NCBI GenBank assembly: GCA_006176705.1
Contig: QRFJ01007232.1
Location: 1 to 64,000, forward strand
DNA length: 64,000 nt
Direction: 5' to 3'
Source of the DNA: Cocos nucifera
Lineage: Eukaryota; Streptophyta; Magnoliopsida; Arecales; Arecaceae
Shown here: in pieces, positions 23,287 to 34,624 of the stretch
Numbering within the stretch: position 1 is the stretch's first letter
How the letters are laid out: the number at the start of each line of letters is the position of its first letter
Position numbers and translations under genes: made by a program
Notes under the pieces: generated by a model
The model's database searches: none
Told to the model about the DNA's origin: nothing
Seen by the model: the letters and a program-made list of their open reading frames with translations, nothing else

Positions 23287-24498
23287 TGTTGCCCAGCTAT
23301 GCAACCCAAGAGGAGGGGTGAATTGTGTTTTTAAAATTTTAATGCTAATTTAAAGTTGTCAAGATTGAATGATAATATGCAAGTAGTGTGTATGAAGCAA
23401 TTTAGGTTAGATAAATATATGAAAGATTAGAAAGCAGAAATTTAATAAACTAAGAAAAGAAAGACAACAAGTACACCATAAATAATAAAGATTTATAGTA
23501 GTTCGGTGCTTTTCATGCACCTACATCCACTCCCCAAGCTCCTACTTAAAAATTTAAATCATCTAAATGTATTCAACCATAATACGATATTGGTACCTCT
23601 GACTCTAGCTATCCTAAGCTAGCACACTTGATTTTTGGGTACAAGCCAATCCAATACACTCTGATTTAAGGCTCAAATCAATCCTCCCAAGTTTTGGAAT
23701 CCTTCCAAAACTTGAATCAAAATAATAAAGCAGAGTATAAGAGTTAATGACAATCAAATATAAGTTTAGCTCCCTTAATGAGCAAATAAAATCTTAACAA
23801 TGCTTTTCACAATAATGGAGGAAGCTTTTCTAATTTTTCTCAAGGTTGTTGGAGACTTGAATGAGCTCTTGAGAGATTGGTGAATTTGAAATAAAAGCTT
23901 TTTTGCTTGAAGATGACTTTTGCTTAGGGTTGAATTGAATGTATCAATCTCTTATATTTTTTTTTCTTTTTAAAGCCTTTTAAATCTTCAAAAGGTGGAG
24001 GAGAGAATTTTGGACAAGATTTATAGCCATTGGAGACCTTAAAAAAAGTACTAAAAGCTATCGAAATGGGACTAGCAAAAGATTTTTGTCATAGGGGTTG
24101 ACTCATGGGTCGACCTCTGGCATAGGGGTCGACCTTGAGGTTGACCTCTGAGATAGAATTCAGAAAATCAACTGTTCTATATTTTTGACCTTTGGAACAA
24201 CAGAGGTCGACCCTTGGCATAGAAACAGCATGCCAAACAGCCTATTTCAGTAGGGGTAGACCTAGGGATCGATCCATTTGCTTCAAACTTGATTTTCTTC
24301 CAAAATATGCATCCAAAAGTTATGGGACTGCCTCCAAAAGATCAAAAATCTTGTATACTTGCTCTTAAGGCTCTTAGATCAAAACTTGATAAAATTATGA
24401 TTTTGCTCCTGAAATACAAAAAATCTTTTTTCAAGCCAAATTCATTAGTAATCCCCTCAAATGCTTTGTAATCATCAAAATTAATTCTTGGAGCAACA
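23287..24498 (-). repeat. A2 3' LTR
   Basis: 1212 bp, on + TGTTGCCCAGCTATGC to TTGGAGCAACA (terminal TGTTG/CAACA). Full-length match to 37512-38736; about 11% differences counted by eye over some 385 bp near the start. Contains a cluster of GTCGACC motifs at 24090-24260. Confidence 0.92.
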
Positions 24499-24499
24499 A

Positions 24500-24512
24500 T
24501 CTTTCCCTTTTT
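24500..24512 (-). other. A2 polypurine tract
   Basis: On minus AAAAAGGGAAAGA, one base before the LTR start TGTTGCTCC. H has the equivalent sequence after its LTR at about 61420-61430. Confidence 0.8.
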
Positions 24513-26940
24513 GATGATAATAAAATATTTGAGCATAAGCAAAAATAAAGCATGTAGAAGCCTACATCACTTACTAAAATATCATATTTAGTTATTTGAT
24601 AAATATTGCATAAAGAATAGTTTGAAGATTACTTATGGTTAGACATTCAAATTATTTACGAAAGTGTTGGACTTACTTATTTCTTTTGTCAATCTTACTT
24701 CAATTTTGCTTATAGCTCAATTTTATTTACTCTACTCCCCTTTTTGACATTATCAAGTAAGATCTTAAGGGATTTTAAAATTCAAAAAAAAAAGCCTCCT
24801 CAAATTATTCCATATGTCTTCTTGTTAGAACAAGAGTTTATAACAAAACTTTCAATTAGCTTATATACAACATAGTGTTTACAACATATCATAATAGAAT
24901 TTTAGCTAATTCATAGAGGGTATATTTCACATCATTCAAATGACATCATCATATTTATATACACATATTTACATCCAAATGATATCATTCCATGCACAAT
25001 AAATCATAACATCAAGTTATCAAAACATATAAGTGTTAAAAGTATCAAATGCAATTCATGAGAGTTAGGCCATCAAAACATACAAAATTCATGGATACAA
25101 CTATCCATGACCCAAGCAACCAATAGTACGAATGCCATAAGTTAGATCCAAAAAAAAATATAACCAACCATGACTTGATCAATAACTCATAAAAATAACT
25201 AAGAGACACTAGATTATAATCTAATACAAAGATGACTAAACTAGATCTAGTAGAGATCATGGCTGGAAGCATTTAAATCAGATGAGGAATTAGAGATATG
25301 ATGGAGTGTGTCAAATGATAAATGTATCAAATTTAGAAAATTAAATCAAAAATTTAAAAAATTGAATCAAATCAAATAAATCAGCTCTCCTTTAAAAACT
25401 TATCATTTGAAATTTCTTTCTTCAAAAAAATTAGCTTAAACTCAAATATCAAAGGCTCTCCCTCTTTTTGAATGAATATGATTCTTTGAATAGATATTCA
25501 AGTATGTACTTTTAAGCTTTAAGAGGATTAGAGCTTTTTAAAGATTTGAATAGTGGAATCAAGCATAACATTTAATTCATTATTCATTCTTTTCTTTTCT
25601 CAAATAAATTTTAGTCGATTAAGCTCAAAAAAAATATATATCAAAAATATATCGAGCAAAACAAAGATAGTATCATAGCAAAAATAATTTTACAAAGATT
25701 TCTAAAAGCATATTAAAAATTTTGTATTATATTCATATTTTTAAATGAATTTTAAATTTAGAAGTATGTATCAAAATTAATTTATTTGAAGTGAGAATAT
25801 ATTTCAAATTAGTTTTAACTTCAATTAGTTATCAAAAATGATTTGAAAATCAAATCAATTGAATTTAAATTGAATAATCATGTGAAGGCTTAAGTTAAAA
25901 GGATCATAAAATATTCAAAGTTCATTATCCTTAACTCAAATTAATTAGAATATTCAGCCAAGGCTAACTAGATAATATTTAACAAACAAACATCTTTCTT
26001 CATATTTTTTAAGAGTAAATATCAAAAAATTCATCACATAATATTTTCTCCTCCTCTTTTTCATAATTATTGTTGGATAAATTTATCTTTTAGCTTTTCT
26101 TTTCTATTTTGAAAGAATACAATAAATTTAGAATGAATATCTTTTCTCTTTTTTTTTAATTCTATTTATGAATAATATGGATTAAAAACACATCTTCCTC
26201 TTTTTGAATAAAATAAATTCATTAAACAAAATTATTTTGAACTTTGAAGATTCAAGAGAGATGAAACATTTTAAAGATTAAAGATTTAAATAGATCATTC
26301 AAAGTAAATTACAAGATATATTCAATTTTTTAGGGATCATGTCTTCTTTTCTTTTATTATTATATATATATATATTTTAAGATCAATATAATATAAGATA
26401 AATGTTAAGCTGTCTGATATCAATTGATTAAAAACTATAGTTTTTTTTGAATATTTGATTTTAATAGCTTCTTTGAAATATTTTGCTTGGCATCAATATC
26501 AAAAGACTTAAAAAGAGTATTTTTCTTAAATTTATTTATTAAAATTAATTAATCTGAATAAGGCATGAATATTCATCAATAATCCTCTTTTAAGATCAAA
26601 AATAATTACTTGATACTAATTAATTTTTAAAAAAATAATAATATGATCACAATGTGTAAAATATAAATAATTACCTAAAATGAATCAAATGATCAAAATC
26701 ATTAGAATGCTCAAATAAATTCATGAGATAAATAAAGTATAATTATTTATCCATAACTTTTCATATTAAGTTCAAAAATAATTTTTCTTCTTATAGTCAA
26801 AAAAAAGATAAGAAGGATGGATAATTTTTAACTTAAAGCAATAAAATTAAGTCTCAAGGATTGATCCAGAAATATTAGTTGAGGATAAGTTGGGATCAAA
26901 AGAAGGATATTTAAGCAAAAGAATCTAGAATTTTTTATTT
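24513..26940 (-). other. AT-rich spacer between A2 pol and 3' LTR
   Basis: About 2.4 kb with no significant ORF; stops are dense in all frames. In SIRE/Maximus Copia elements this is where an env-like ORF can lie, but none is visible. Short stretches (TTATCAAAAATGATTTGA near 25830) recur in H near 62345, so the spacer is inherited and not random insertion. An (AT)n run lies at about 26359-26375. Confidence 0.65.
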
Positions 26941-29866
26941 TCTTTTAATTTCATAAAATTTATCTTCACTCAAGGTCTTAGTAAAAATATCAGTCAATTA
27001 TTTTTTTAGTATAAACATAATCAAGAATTATGTCATTATTTTGAACATGCTCTCTTATGAAATGATGTCTTATTTCAATGTGTTTTGATCTAGAGTGTTG
27101 GATTGGATTCTTAGTTAGATTTATGGCACTAGTATTATCACATCTTATGGAAGTTTTATTTAGTTTAGTGCCAAAGTCCTCAAGTTGTTACTTAATCCAC
27201 AATATTTGTGCACAACAACTTCTGGCTATAATATATTTGGCCTCGACCGTAGATAATGCTACTGAATTTTGCTTCTTGCTAAATCAAGAAATTAAGTTAA
27301 CTCCTAAAAATTGACAAGTTTGACTAGTACTTTTTCTATCTAATCTACATCCAGCAAAGTCTACATCTGAATATCTAATTAAATCGATTGATGAATTCTT
27401 AGAGTACCATAAACCTATGGTTTGAGTTCCTTTTAGGTATTTAAGTATTCTTTTTACAGCATTTAAATATGATTCTTTTAGATTAGATTGAAATCATGTA
27501 CATAAACAAACACTAAATATGATATCTAGTCTACTAGCAGTTAAATATAATAACAAACTTATCATACCTCTATAAACTTTTATATCAATACTTTTACCTC
27601 CTTCATCCTTGTCAAGCTTACATGATGGACTCATAGGGGTACCAATGGCTTTGGAGCTCTCCATCTAAAATCTTTTAAGTAGCTCTCTTGTATACTTACT
27701 TTGGATGATAGAGATCCCTTTCTTTATTTGTTTGATTTGAAGTCTGAGAAAGAACGTTAGTTCATCCATTATGCTCATCTCGAACTCCTCCTGCATGAAC
27801 TTAGCAAAATCTTAACATAAAATTTCATTCGTAGATCCAAATATAATATCATCAACATATATTTGTATTACTAAGATGTCATTATGATCTCTTTTAATGA
27901 AAAGGATTGTATCTACATTTTCTCTTGAAAACCCATTATTAAACAAGAATTTATTTAATCTTTCATACCAAGCCCTAGGTGCTTATTTTAAACCATATAA
28001 TACTTTGTTTAATTTGAAAACATGATTTGAAAAAGCATGATTTTCAAAATCGGAAGGTTGTTCTACATAAACTTCTTTGATAATATATCCATTTAGAAAA
28101 GCACTTTTAACATCTATTTGAAATAACTTAAAATTCATAAAGCATGCATAAGCGAGTAAAAGTCTAATTGCTTATAGTCTAGCAATAGGTGCAAAGATCT
28201 CATCAAAATCAATTTTTTTTCTTGATTATAACTCTTTGCAACTAATTATGCTTTATTCTTAATTATATTTTCATTTTCATCCAATTTATTTCTATAAACC
28301 CATTTTGTGCCAATTATTGGATGATTTTTAGGTCTTGATACTAGGATCCATACATTATTTCTTTCGAATTGATTAAGTTCCACTTACATTGCATTTATCT
28401 AATTAAAACCTTTTTTGGCTTCATCTATGATTTTAGGTTCAAAATGAGAAATAAATGCAAAATGATTGCATCTCTAAGTAAAGAGCGAGTTCTTACCCCA
28501 TGTATAGGATCACCAATAATTAGTTCTTTAGGATGATTGTGAACATACCTCCATTCTTTCGGAAGATCACTTGTACCTTAAGATTGTTTTTATTGTCCTT
28601 CATCCTCATTTTCTTGCTTGTCTTCATGATCATTTTTATTTTGAATTATTGAATCCTTTAGGATGATCTCCTTCATCCCTTCTATAAGAAGATCTGCATC
28701 ATCAATACCTCCACTCTTCCTTGATGGAAGATCATTAGTCTCATCAAAAATAACATGTATTGACTCCTCTACTACTAAGGTCTTTTTGTTAAATACTCTA
28801 AAAGTTTTACTAAAAAAGGAGTAATCAAGAAAAATAGCTTCATCAAATTTTGCATCAATTTTTTCTAGTTTTTCTTTAATATTGTTCAAAATAAAACATT
28901 GGCAACCGAAAACATGAAAATATGCAATGTTAGATTTTCTTCCTTTCTAAAGCTTATAAGATGTTTTCTTTAAAATTAGTCTGATTAGGACACGATTTAA
29001 GATGCAACATGCCATGTTAATTACTTTCGCTTAAAACTATCTTGGGAGGTTGCTTTCACATAGCATGGTATGAGTCATTTCTTCTAGAATTCTATTTTTT
29101 CTTTCTACCATCCAATTTTGTTGGGGTGTTCTAGGTACTGAAAAATTATGGCTTATTCCTTTTTTATCACAAAATTTTTCAAAATCTTGATTTTCAAATT
29201 TGGTTCTATGATCACTTCGAATGCTTTGAATTGAAAACTCTTTTTCATTTATAACTTTTTGGTAAAACTTTGAGAAAACATTAAAAGTTTCATCTGTGTG
29301 CTGAAAAAATTCATGTAAAATGTGAGTAGTCATCGATAATTATAAAATCATAATATTTTCCACCTAAGCTTGTTGTTCTTATAGGACCAAACAAATCCAT
29401 GTGTAATAGTTTTAATGGCCTAGAAGTTGAAATAATATCCTTAGATTTGAATGAAACTCTAGTTTGTTTACCTAATTGGCATGCATCATAAATTTTATCT
29501 TTTTCAAAGTTCAATTTTGGTAAATCGATAACTAATTCTTTTTTGAAAAGCTTTGAAGGTGAATGCATACTAATGTGTGCAAGCCTACAGTGCCAAAGCC
29601 AACTAGTCTCATTAATTTTGGCATTCATAGCTACAAGACATTACATGTCTATCATAGAAAGATCATTCAAATCTACCATATAAATATTACCATATCTATG
29701 TCTAACAAACATAATGCCATCATCATTGGGACTAGTTACAATGTATAATGAAGATTAAAAAATAACTTTATAACCCTTATCACAAAGTTGACTAATGCTT
29801 AAGAGATTGTGTTTCAAACCATCTACTAATAAAATATTTTCAATATACTTGGAGTGATACCTGTTG
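26941..29866 (-). pseudogene. A2 pol: GAG-pre-integrase, integrase, RT, RNase H
   Basis: Minus-strand Copia pol. LVDGLKHNLLSISQLCDKGY near 29840; WLWHCRLAHISMHSPSKLFK near 29600 (GAG-pre-integrase); LLHMDLFGPI, SDHRTKFENQDFEKFCDKKG and PRTPQQNWMVERKNR (integrase catalytic core) at 29630-29037; FGCQCFI and FDEAIFLDYSFFSKTFRVFN (28590-28960). RT follows in heavily broken frames, with YVDDI readable near 27850, and RNase H ends near 26950. A frameshift at about 29320 splits integrase and the RT contains many stops, so the enzyme is dead. It continues into gag/protease at 35686. Confidence 0.88.
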
Positions 29867-29871
29867 GTGCA

Positions 29872-30928
29872 AAATCTGATCGACGTCGGATTAAGCTGGA
29901 GTTGAGGAAGAAGAGGTCACCATCGGTGACCTATAAAATAAAATTCCATCTAGAGTCGATGGTGGTGACTTCAGTAGGACCCTTCGACGATCAAGTCAGC
30001 TCATCTGACCAATAAAAATGGAGTGCTTAGAAAAAAACTCAATAGAGTTTTGAGAAGAAGAAGAGAGCTTAAAGAAAATGTATCTGGAGGATCCCTTTTT
30101 ATAGATAGAGCCTATCGTAATCGTCCTATAGTGGGCCGCTCGGGGTCATGTAAAATTTATTATGAAGAGAGGTGTTGCTCGTAATAGACTGATAATGATA
30201 GTTGTAACCATCCGATAGTGGGATCGCCTATTCGTTGAGATTTAATAGTCGAAGTTCGGAGGAAGCAGGTATTGGTTTATGAAGAACTTTGACATATATA
30301 AATTTTAGAGAAATTCAAACTCCTAAAGGGAATACGACTAGAAGAAATCATCTAAGAGGAATACTACTTGAAATCTGAAAGTAATCCACTGAAGAAATCC
30401 AAATGAAGTTTGACTGAAGGAGATGTCCGAAAGAAGTTCAGCTCCTATAGAAATCCGACTGAAGGAGAGGTTCGAAAGGAGTTTGGCTGAAGGAGAAGTC
30501 CGAAAGGAGTTCAGCTCCTAAAGAAATTTGACTGAAGGAGAAATCTGAAAGAAGTTTGGCTCCTGAAGGAATCCGACAGAGGAAGAAGTTCGAAAGAAGT
30601 CCGACTGATGGAGAAGTCTGATCGAAGGAGAAGTCTGAGAGGAGTTTGGCTGCTGTAGGAGTTTGAAAGGGGTTCGATCGTTGGAGGAGTCTGGGAGGGG
30701 TTCGACTGTTGGAGGAGTTCGACTGCTTGAAGGAGTTTGGCTAGGGTTCAGTCATTGGAGGGATTCTGGAAGGGGTTCAATCATTGGAGGAGTTTGACTG
30801 CTAAAGGAGTTCGACTAGGGTTCGATTGCTAGAGGAAGAATTTCTAATAGAAGCTATTTCGTGATTACCAATCACATTAGGCTAAGAATCAGACTGGACT
30901 TTGATGGGAGTGAGATTTATCTCCAACA
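29872..30928 (-). repeat. F 3' LTR
   Basis: 1057 bp, + strand TGTTGGTGCAAAATCTG to ATCTCCAACA. About 16% different from the other LTR over some 340 bp counted by eye, mostly C/T and G/A changes. The interval 30360-30860 is built of imperfect short repeats of the type GGAGTTCGACTGAAGGAG. Confidence 0.92.
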
Positions 30929-31012
30929 ATAGTCCCCCCACTTTTGAGTTTAAAATTCAAAAGAAAAAAGTACAAAAAAATAACTGTCGAAGTCTTTTTT
31001 CAGGCTCTACAC

Positions 31013-32290
31013 TCGTGGAGGTTGAAGCTTGGGAGAGATCTTATCTCCTACCGAGGTTAAAGAAGATCTTATCTCCTATTGAGATTGACATTAAAGCTCA
31101 AGAGAGATCTTATCTCCAATCGAGGTTGAAGAAGATCTTATCTCTTGTTGAGATTGACATTGAAGCTCGGAGGAGATCTTATCTTCAGCTAAGGTTGAAG
31201 AAGATCTTATCTCCTATTGAAGGATTGGAGCTTGGGGGAGATCTTATCTTCAGCCAAAGTTGAAAATCTTATCTCCTATTGAGGTTGATATTGAAGCTTG
31301 AGGAAGATCTTATCTCCAACTAAGTTTGAAGGAGATCTTATCTCCTGTTGAAGGGTTGAAGCTCGGAGAAGATCTTATCTCCAACCGAGGTTGAAGAAGA
31401 TCTTATTTTCTATTGAGGTTGAAGTTGAAGCTCGGAAGAGATCTTATCTCCAGTCGAGATTGAAGGACATCTTATCTTCTATTAAGATTAAAGTTGAAGC
31501 TTCGAGGAGATCTTATCTCCAGCTAAGATTGAAGGGGATCTTATCTCCTGTTGATGTTGAAGTTGAAGCTTAGGGGAGATCTTATCTCCAGTGGAGATTG
31601 AAGGAGATCTATCTTCTGTTGAAGGATTGAAGCTCGAGAAAAAATCTTATCTTCAATCGAGATTGAAGGAGATCTTATCTCTCTATTGAGGTTGAAGTTG
31701 AAGCTCGAAAGAGATCTTATCTCCAGCTAAGGTTGAAGGATATCTTATCTCTTGTTGAGGTTCATGTTGAAGCTCGAAGGAGGTCTTATCTCCAACCGAG
31801 GTTGAAAAATATCTTATCTCTTGTTGACGTTGAAGTTGAAGCTCGGGAAAGATCTTATCTCTAGCCGAGGTTGAAAAAGATCTTATCTCCTATTGAAGGG
31901 TTGAAGCTTGGGGGAGATCTTATCTCCAGTCGAGGTTGAAGGAGATCTTATCTCCTATTGAGGTTGACATTGAAGCTCAGAGAAGATCTTATCTCTAGCT
32001 GAAGTTAAAGGAGATCTTATCTCCTGTTGAAGGATTGAAACTTGGGGGAGATCTTATCTCCAACCATTGTTGAAGCTCGAAGAAGATCTTATCTCCGATC
32101 GAGGTTGAAGGAGATTCTATCTCCCATTGAAGTTAAAGTTGAAGCTCGGAAAAGATCTTATCTCTAGCCGAGGTTGAAATAGATCTTATCTCCTATTAAA
32201 TGGTTGGAGCTTGGGAAAGATCTTATCTCCAATCGAGGTTGAAGGAGATCTTATCTCCTATTGAGATTGAAGTTGAAGCTTAGGAAAGAG
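31013..32290. repeat. 69-bp minisatellite with hairpin half-units
   Basis: About 18 tandem copies of a 69-bp unit. Each unit has two half-repeats, each centred on GGAGATCTTATCTCC (6-bp perfect inverted arms around CTT), joined by GAGGTTGAAG and GAAGCTCGG linkers. Roughly 35-40 ATCTTATCT cores are present. 69 is divisible by 3, so + frame gives a 23-residue repeat (RSYLQSRLKKILSPIE type), which I regard as a by-product. It lies just inside the 3' LTR of F. Confidence 0.93.
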
Positions 32291-32780
32291 TTTCGATCCC
32301 AGGTTCTCATGCTTGTTGCTTGTTGTGGATGCCAAGCTCGTTGTGGACGTCGGACCTATTGTGGATGTCAAACTAGGACCTCTTTTGCAAACCAGGATAA
32401 GGTTCTACCTTTCGCATTTGACATAGTCAAATTATCGTGAAAAAATACGTGTTAGGATTCTCCGCCAAGCTTCTTCCTTCTCCACATCTTTGGCCTATGA
32501 GGTTCTGACTTTAGCTCATGTTAGGATGAGGTTCTCCTCTCATTCCTAATAAGCGGTAGGGACACATTAGGGCTGTTGTTGAGGCCTCTCTTCTCACCTC
32601 ATCTAAAATGAATGAGGCCTTTGACTTGCCTATGTTAGGATGAGGTTCTCCTCCTATTCCTAACATAGCCACTTTTGATTGTCTTTTTCCTATTGTCATA
32701 TAGTTTTTGCACCCAAAAATAATAATATTGAAATGAAAGAGTTTTATTGAAGAAAAATTACTGATAGTATATTCTCAGAC
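32291..32780 (-). other. F non-coding segment with direct repeat and stem-loop
   Basis: No ORF. ATGTTAGGATGAGGTTCTCC occurs twice (about 32518 and 32632), about 115 bp apart. The second copy sits in a perfect 10-bp stem, CTATGTTAGG (32630-32639) and CCTAACATAG (32659-32668), with a 19-nt loop. Confidence 0.7.
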
Positions 32781-32784
32781 TCTC

Positions 32785-32945
32785 TGAGTTTCAAGATCGT
32801 GGGAGCATTGTTCCTCCAAGCTCCTTCAGGCGATAAGTTTCGGATCAGATGACCTCCTCTGTTTCATACGGATCTTCCCAATTTAGGGCAAGCCTCCCTT
32901 GGCTTTAAGGCTGAGAGATGGTGGCTCGTCGAAGTACTAAGCCCT
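32785..32945 (-). pseudogene. Residual gypsy pol C-terminus in F
   Basis: Minus: VLRRATISQP, a stop, then LALNWEDPYETEEVI, a stop and ETYRLKELGGTMLP. This matches the extreme C-terminus of gypsy pol as I know it (a NWEGPY...V...GTYRL...LP pattern after integrase). Only some 50 codons remain, directly downstream of gag, so the bulk of pol was removed by deletion. Confidence 0.7.
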
Positions 32946-33049
32946 ACCAGAGATAGTGTTGATGATGCCAGAAGGCGGTCGATCTTCTTGTTATTCCTCC
33001 CTCATTGATGGTTCTAGCTACGGTAGCACCCTTGGCTGATCTTCTCTTA

Positions 33050-34500
33050 CTTCAGATCGATGTCTGAGGAATCGACCCAGCCGACCTCTCCTAATGAGCT
33101 CCTCGATTTCGTCTTGGAGCTGAATGCATTCTTTAGTATCATGGTCATGATCATGATGATACAAATAGTACTTGCTTCAATTATGCTTGTTTGGAGGAGA
33201 TCGTAATTCTTCTGGTCTTGGTAGTTGATTCTTAATTTTCATCAAAACTTGAGTTTTAGGAGCATTAAGGGGGCATAGTTGTGAAACCTTCTAAAGGGAG
33301 AACTTCTTCACGCCTTTCTGTCGGAGCTTCTTTGATGATGAGGCTGAGGAGGAGTTCAGGCTCGCTTACACTCGAAGGAAGTCCGTGAGCATGGTCGAAC
33401 TTCATTCGGTCCTTTATTAGCAGCAGGTCTATTGGACTCGCTCGCCTATCCTCTCCTGTGGCTTCCTCATCCTTCAATTTGAAGGCTTCTTCCACTCGGG
33501 CATATTCTTCAGCCCGAGCTAATAGATCGACAAAGTTCCTAGGGTACTTCTTCTTCAGAGAGAACAATAAATCATTCTTCTGAAGGTCTTCCTTGAGTGC
33601 GGCCATTGCAATAGACTGATCCAGGTTTCGGACCTCCAATGCAGTAGTATTAAACTGGGTAACATAAGCTCGGATTGATTCTTCCTTCTTCTGCTTGATA
33701 TTCATTAGAGAATTCGAACCTCGGTGCGGACATCGACTGCTGATGAAGTGAGTTGCAAACTGATGGCTCATCTAATCAAAAGAGAAGATCGTACTCAGCT
33801 TCAACATTGAGTATCAGTTTCTTGCTGCTTCCTTTAAGGTAGACAAAAAAGCTCGACATAAGATGGCATCTGGAGCACCATGGAGCAGCATCATGATCCA
33901 GAAGGCCTCCAGGTGATCGATCAGATCAGAGGTTCCATTATAACTTTCAAATTGAGGGAGCTTAAATTTTGGCAGAATGGGCTCTTGCATAATTTAGGAA
34001 GAGAAAGGAGGATCGGTGTAGACATCGTCAAGGGGAGCCGGGGCGACGTGGTGGAGTTACTTAATCCATCGATCCATCTTTTGTAGTTTCTGATCGAGGA
34101 CGTCATCTCGATCGCAGATCTTCGAAGGCTTTCGACCATAGATGGGGAAGGTCTCTTCTAGAGAAGAATCATGATCCGAACAAGGATCCTTTATTCTCTA
34201 TTTTTTCTTTCCAAGGGCGATGGGTATGCTACCCTAAGTGCTCTTCCTCGAAATTGGTTCCTGACATATCCATGGTGGGTTTTCTGATGGAATCACCATC
34301 GGGAGTTGCCGCATGGTCTACACCATCTCGATGAGTTCCTAAATCTGCTACATCAGTAGGTTAAACTACTCCAGATCTACCATGGTCGTCGGTGGAGGAG
34401 GAGGTTGAAGTGTTGGTGCTAGAGCATGAATGGATAGGTCTGGCTCAGATTTGACGATAGAAGCGATAGATCTCTGGGTAGTCATTTTCTTTGGAGGCAT
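33050..34500 (-). pseudogene. F gag (gypsy Retrotrans_gag with CCHC-like finger)
   Basis: Start chosen at ATG 34500 (MPPKKMTTQRSIASI), soon after the 5' LTR end at 34624. The N-terminal part has several stops. ILPKFKLPQFESYNGTSDLI then DHLEAFWIMMLLHGAPD, LCRAFLSTLKEAARNWYSML and, open at 33771-33265, ATHFISSRC, ESIRAYVTQFNTTALEV and LLARAEEYARVEEAFKLKDE form the capsid-like Retrotrans_gag domain. A finger of the form YYLYHHDHDHDTKECIQLQD, then EIEELIRRGRLGRF near 33070-33165, is the typical C-terminus of RIRE2/Dasheng-like gags. No protease follows. Confidence 0.85.
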
Positions 34501-34624
34501 TTCTTAGGATCGAAGGAGAGGATGAAGATGGACCTTGAAGAAGAAGATCCATAGGATCAGCTAAGCACTTCTTTAAGAACAAGGGTATCTCAGGAATAGA
34601 GGGCTCTCCTTCTAGCGCTAATCC

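Noticed and set aside
23287..24498. A2 3' LTR as the 5' LTR of the gag-like ORF to its left
   Set aside because: No PBS lies left of 23287, whereas 37499-37509 is a clear PBS at the other LTR, and the 5-bp duplication links 23286 with 38737.
26941..27600. Env-like or novel gene between A2 pol and spacer
   Set aside because: It resolves as frame-broken RNase H and RT tail; no signal peptide or membrane segment is seen.
30901..31263. 120-codon + strand ORF with 23-residue repeats (RSYLQSRLKKILSPIE type)
   Set aside because: It is the translation of the 69-bp minisatellite. The unit length is a multiple of 3, the reading crosses the LTR boundary, and gag of the same element is on the other strand.
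31013..32290. CRISPR-like array
   Set aside because: The whole unit repeats, with no unique spacers, and the context is a plant LTR element.
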